Below are positions 38,955-39,019 of a stretch of DNA of 39,019 nt, in pieces; within the stretch, counting starts at the first letter, position 1, and every line of letters starts with the position of its first letter. Position numbers and translations under genes: made by a program. Source of the stretch: Planctomycetota bacterium. GTDB taxonomy: Bacteria > Planctomycetota > J058. The notes under the pieces were generated by a model. It did no database searches. It had not been told where the DNA came from and worked only from the letters and a program-made list of their open reading frames with translations. The stretch lies in contig JAMLIC010000073.1 of the NCBI GenBank assembly GCA_023954375.1, positions 1 through 39,019 of the forward strand. The letters run 5' to 3'.

Positions 38955-39019
38955 CGGGGGGGCCGGAGGGGGGCCCCCCCCCCCCCCCCGGGGGGGGGGG
39001 GCGGGGGGGGGCGCCCCCC
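38955..39019. other. Artefact-like G/C homopolymer tail
   Basis: The last 65 bases contain almost only G and C in long runs, including 16 C at 38974-38989 followed directly by 12 G and then 9 G. No codon structure or repeat unit is seen. This looks like a contig-end sequencing or assembly artefact and should not be interpreted biologically. Nothing coding was found from 38912 onward. Confidence 0.8.

Noticed and set aside
1..39019. tRNA or rRNA genes
   Set aside because: No cloverleaf with a TTCRA-type arm or rRNA core sequence was recognised while reading; a tRNAscan or Infernal run would be the decisive check.

Overview
The window is very GC-rich (roughly three quarters G+C by eye). It encodes Sec signal peptides, a lipoprotein, FG-GAP/UnbV and PDZ proteins, a PKS-NRPS and a myxobacterial-type retron reverse transcriptase. 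This suggests a Gram-negative bacterium of Planctomycetota or Myxococcota type; the sequence alone does not decide between them. Because of the base composition, many long Arg/Ala/Pro-rich antisense frames are open. Genes here were chosen by motif content, start sites and overlaps, not by frame length.

Left part (1-12 kb): a hybrid PKS-NRPS on the minus strand runs off the left edge (KS-AT-degenerate DH-KR-ACP-C-A). A two-domain haem-oxygenase-like iron enzyme lies just upstream and overlaps it as GTGA. A divergent RND/MMPL exporter is next. Together they look like part of a natural-product locus. The KR domain carries two apparent one-base deletions.

Middle (12-21 kb): a 1985-residue secreted protein has 15 fibronectin type III repeats in blocks of 5, 5, 4 and 1, separated by three copies of a second module. 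Tail-to-tail with it lies a reverse transcriptase gene. Just upstream of the RT start is a 151-nt segment bounded by a perfect 12-bp inverted repeat and filled with stem-loops, the expected layout of a retron msr-msd RNA. This is the best candidate for an undescribed system. A START-like protein, a Uma2-family nuclease and a small broken gene follow.

Right part (21-39 kb), almost all minus strand: a peptidase-PDZ gene is coupled to a paralogue that has lost its zinc-binding histidines. Next is a three-gene coupled run (TPR/FG-GAP/UnbV protein, two-TM protein, unknown protein), then a frameshifted secreted protein, a CxxCxxCC protein and a 1085-residue exported protein with an embedded pilin-like segment. 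Last is a five-gene run in which each gene overlaps the next as GTGA: a 69-residue peptide, a radical SAM/SPASM enzyme, a degenerate FGE-like protein, PnuC and NadR. The run combines peptide-maturation-type genes with NAD salvage. A lipoprotein and a small winged-helix-like protein close the window, which ends in an artefact-like G/C homopolymer tail.

Several genes are interrupted by what look like single missing bases in G/C runs. Together with the poly-G/C end, this suggests uncorrected indels in the assembly, so broken genes should be re-checked before being called pseudogenes.
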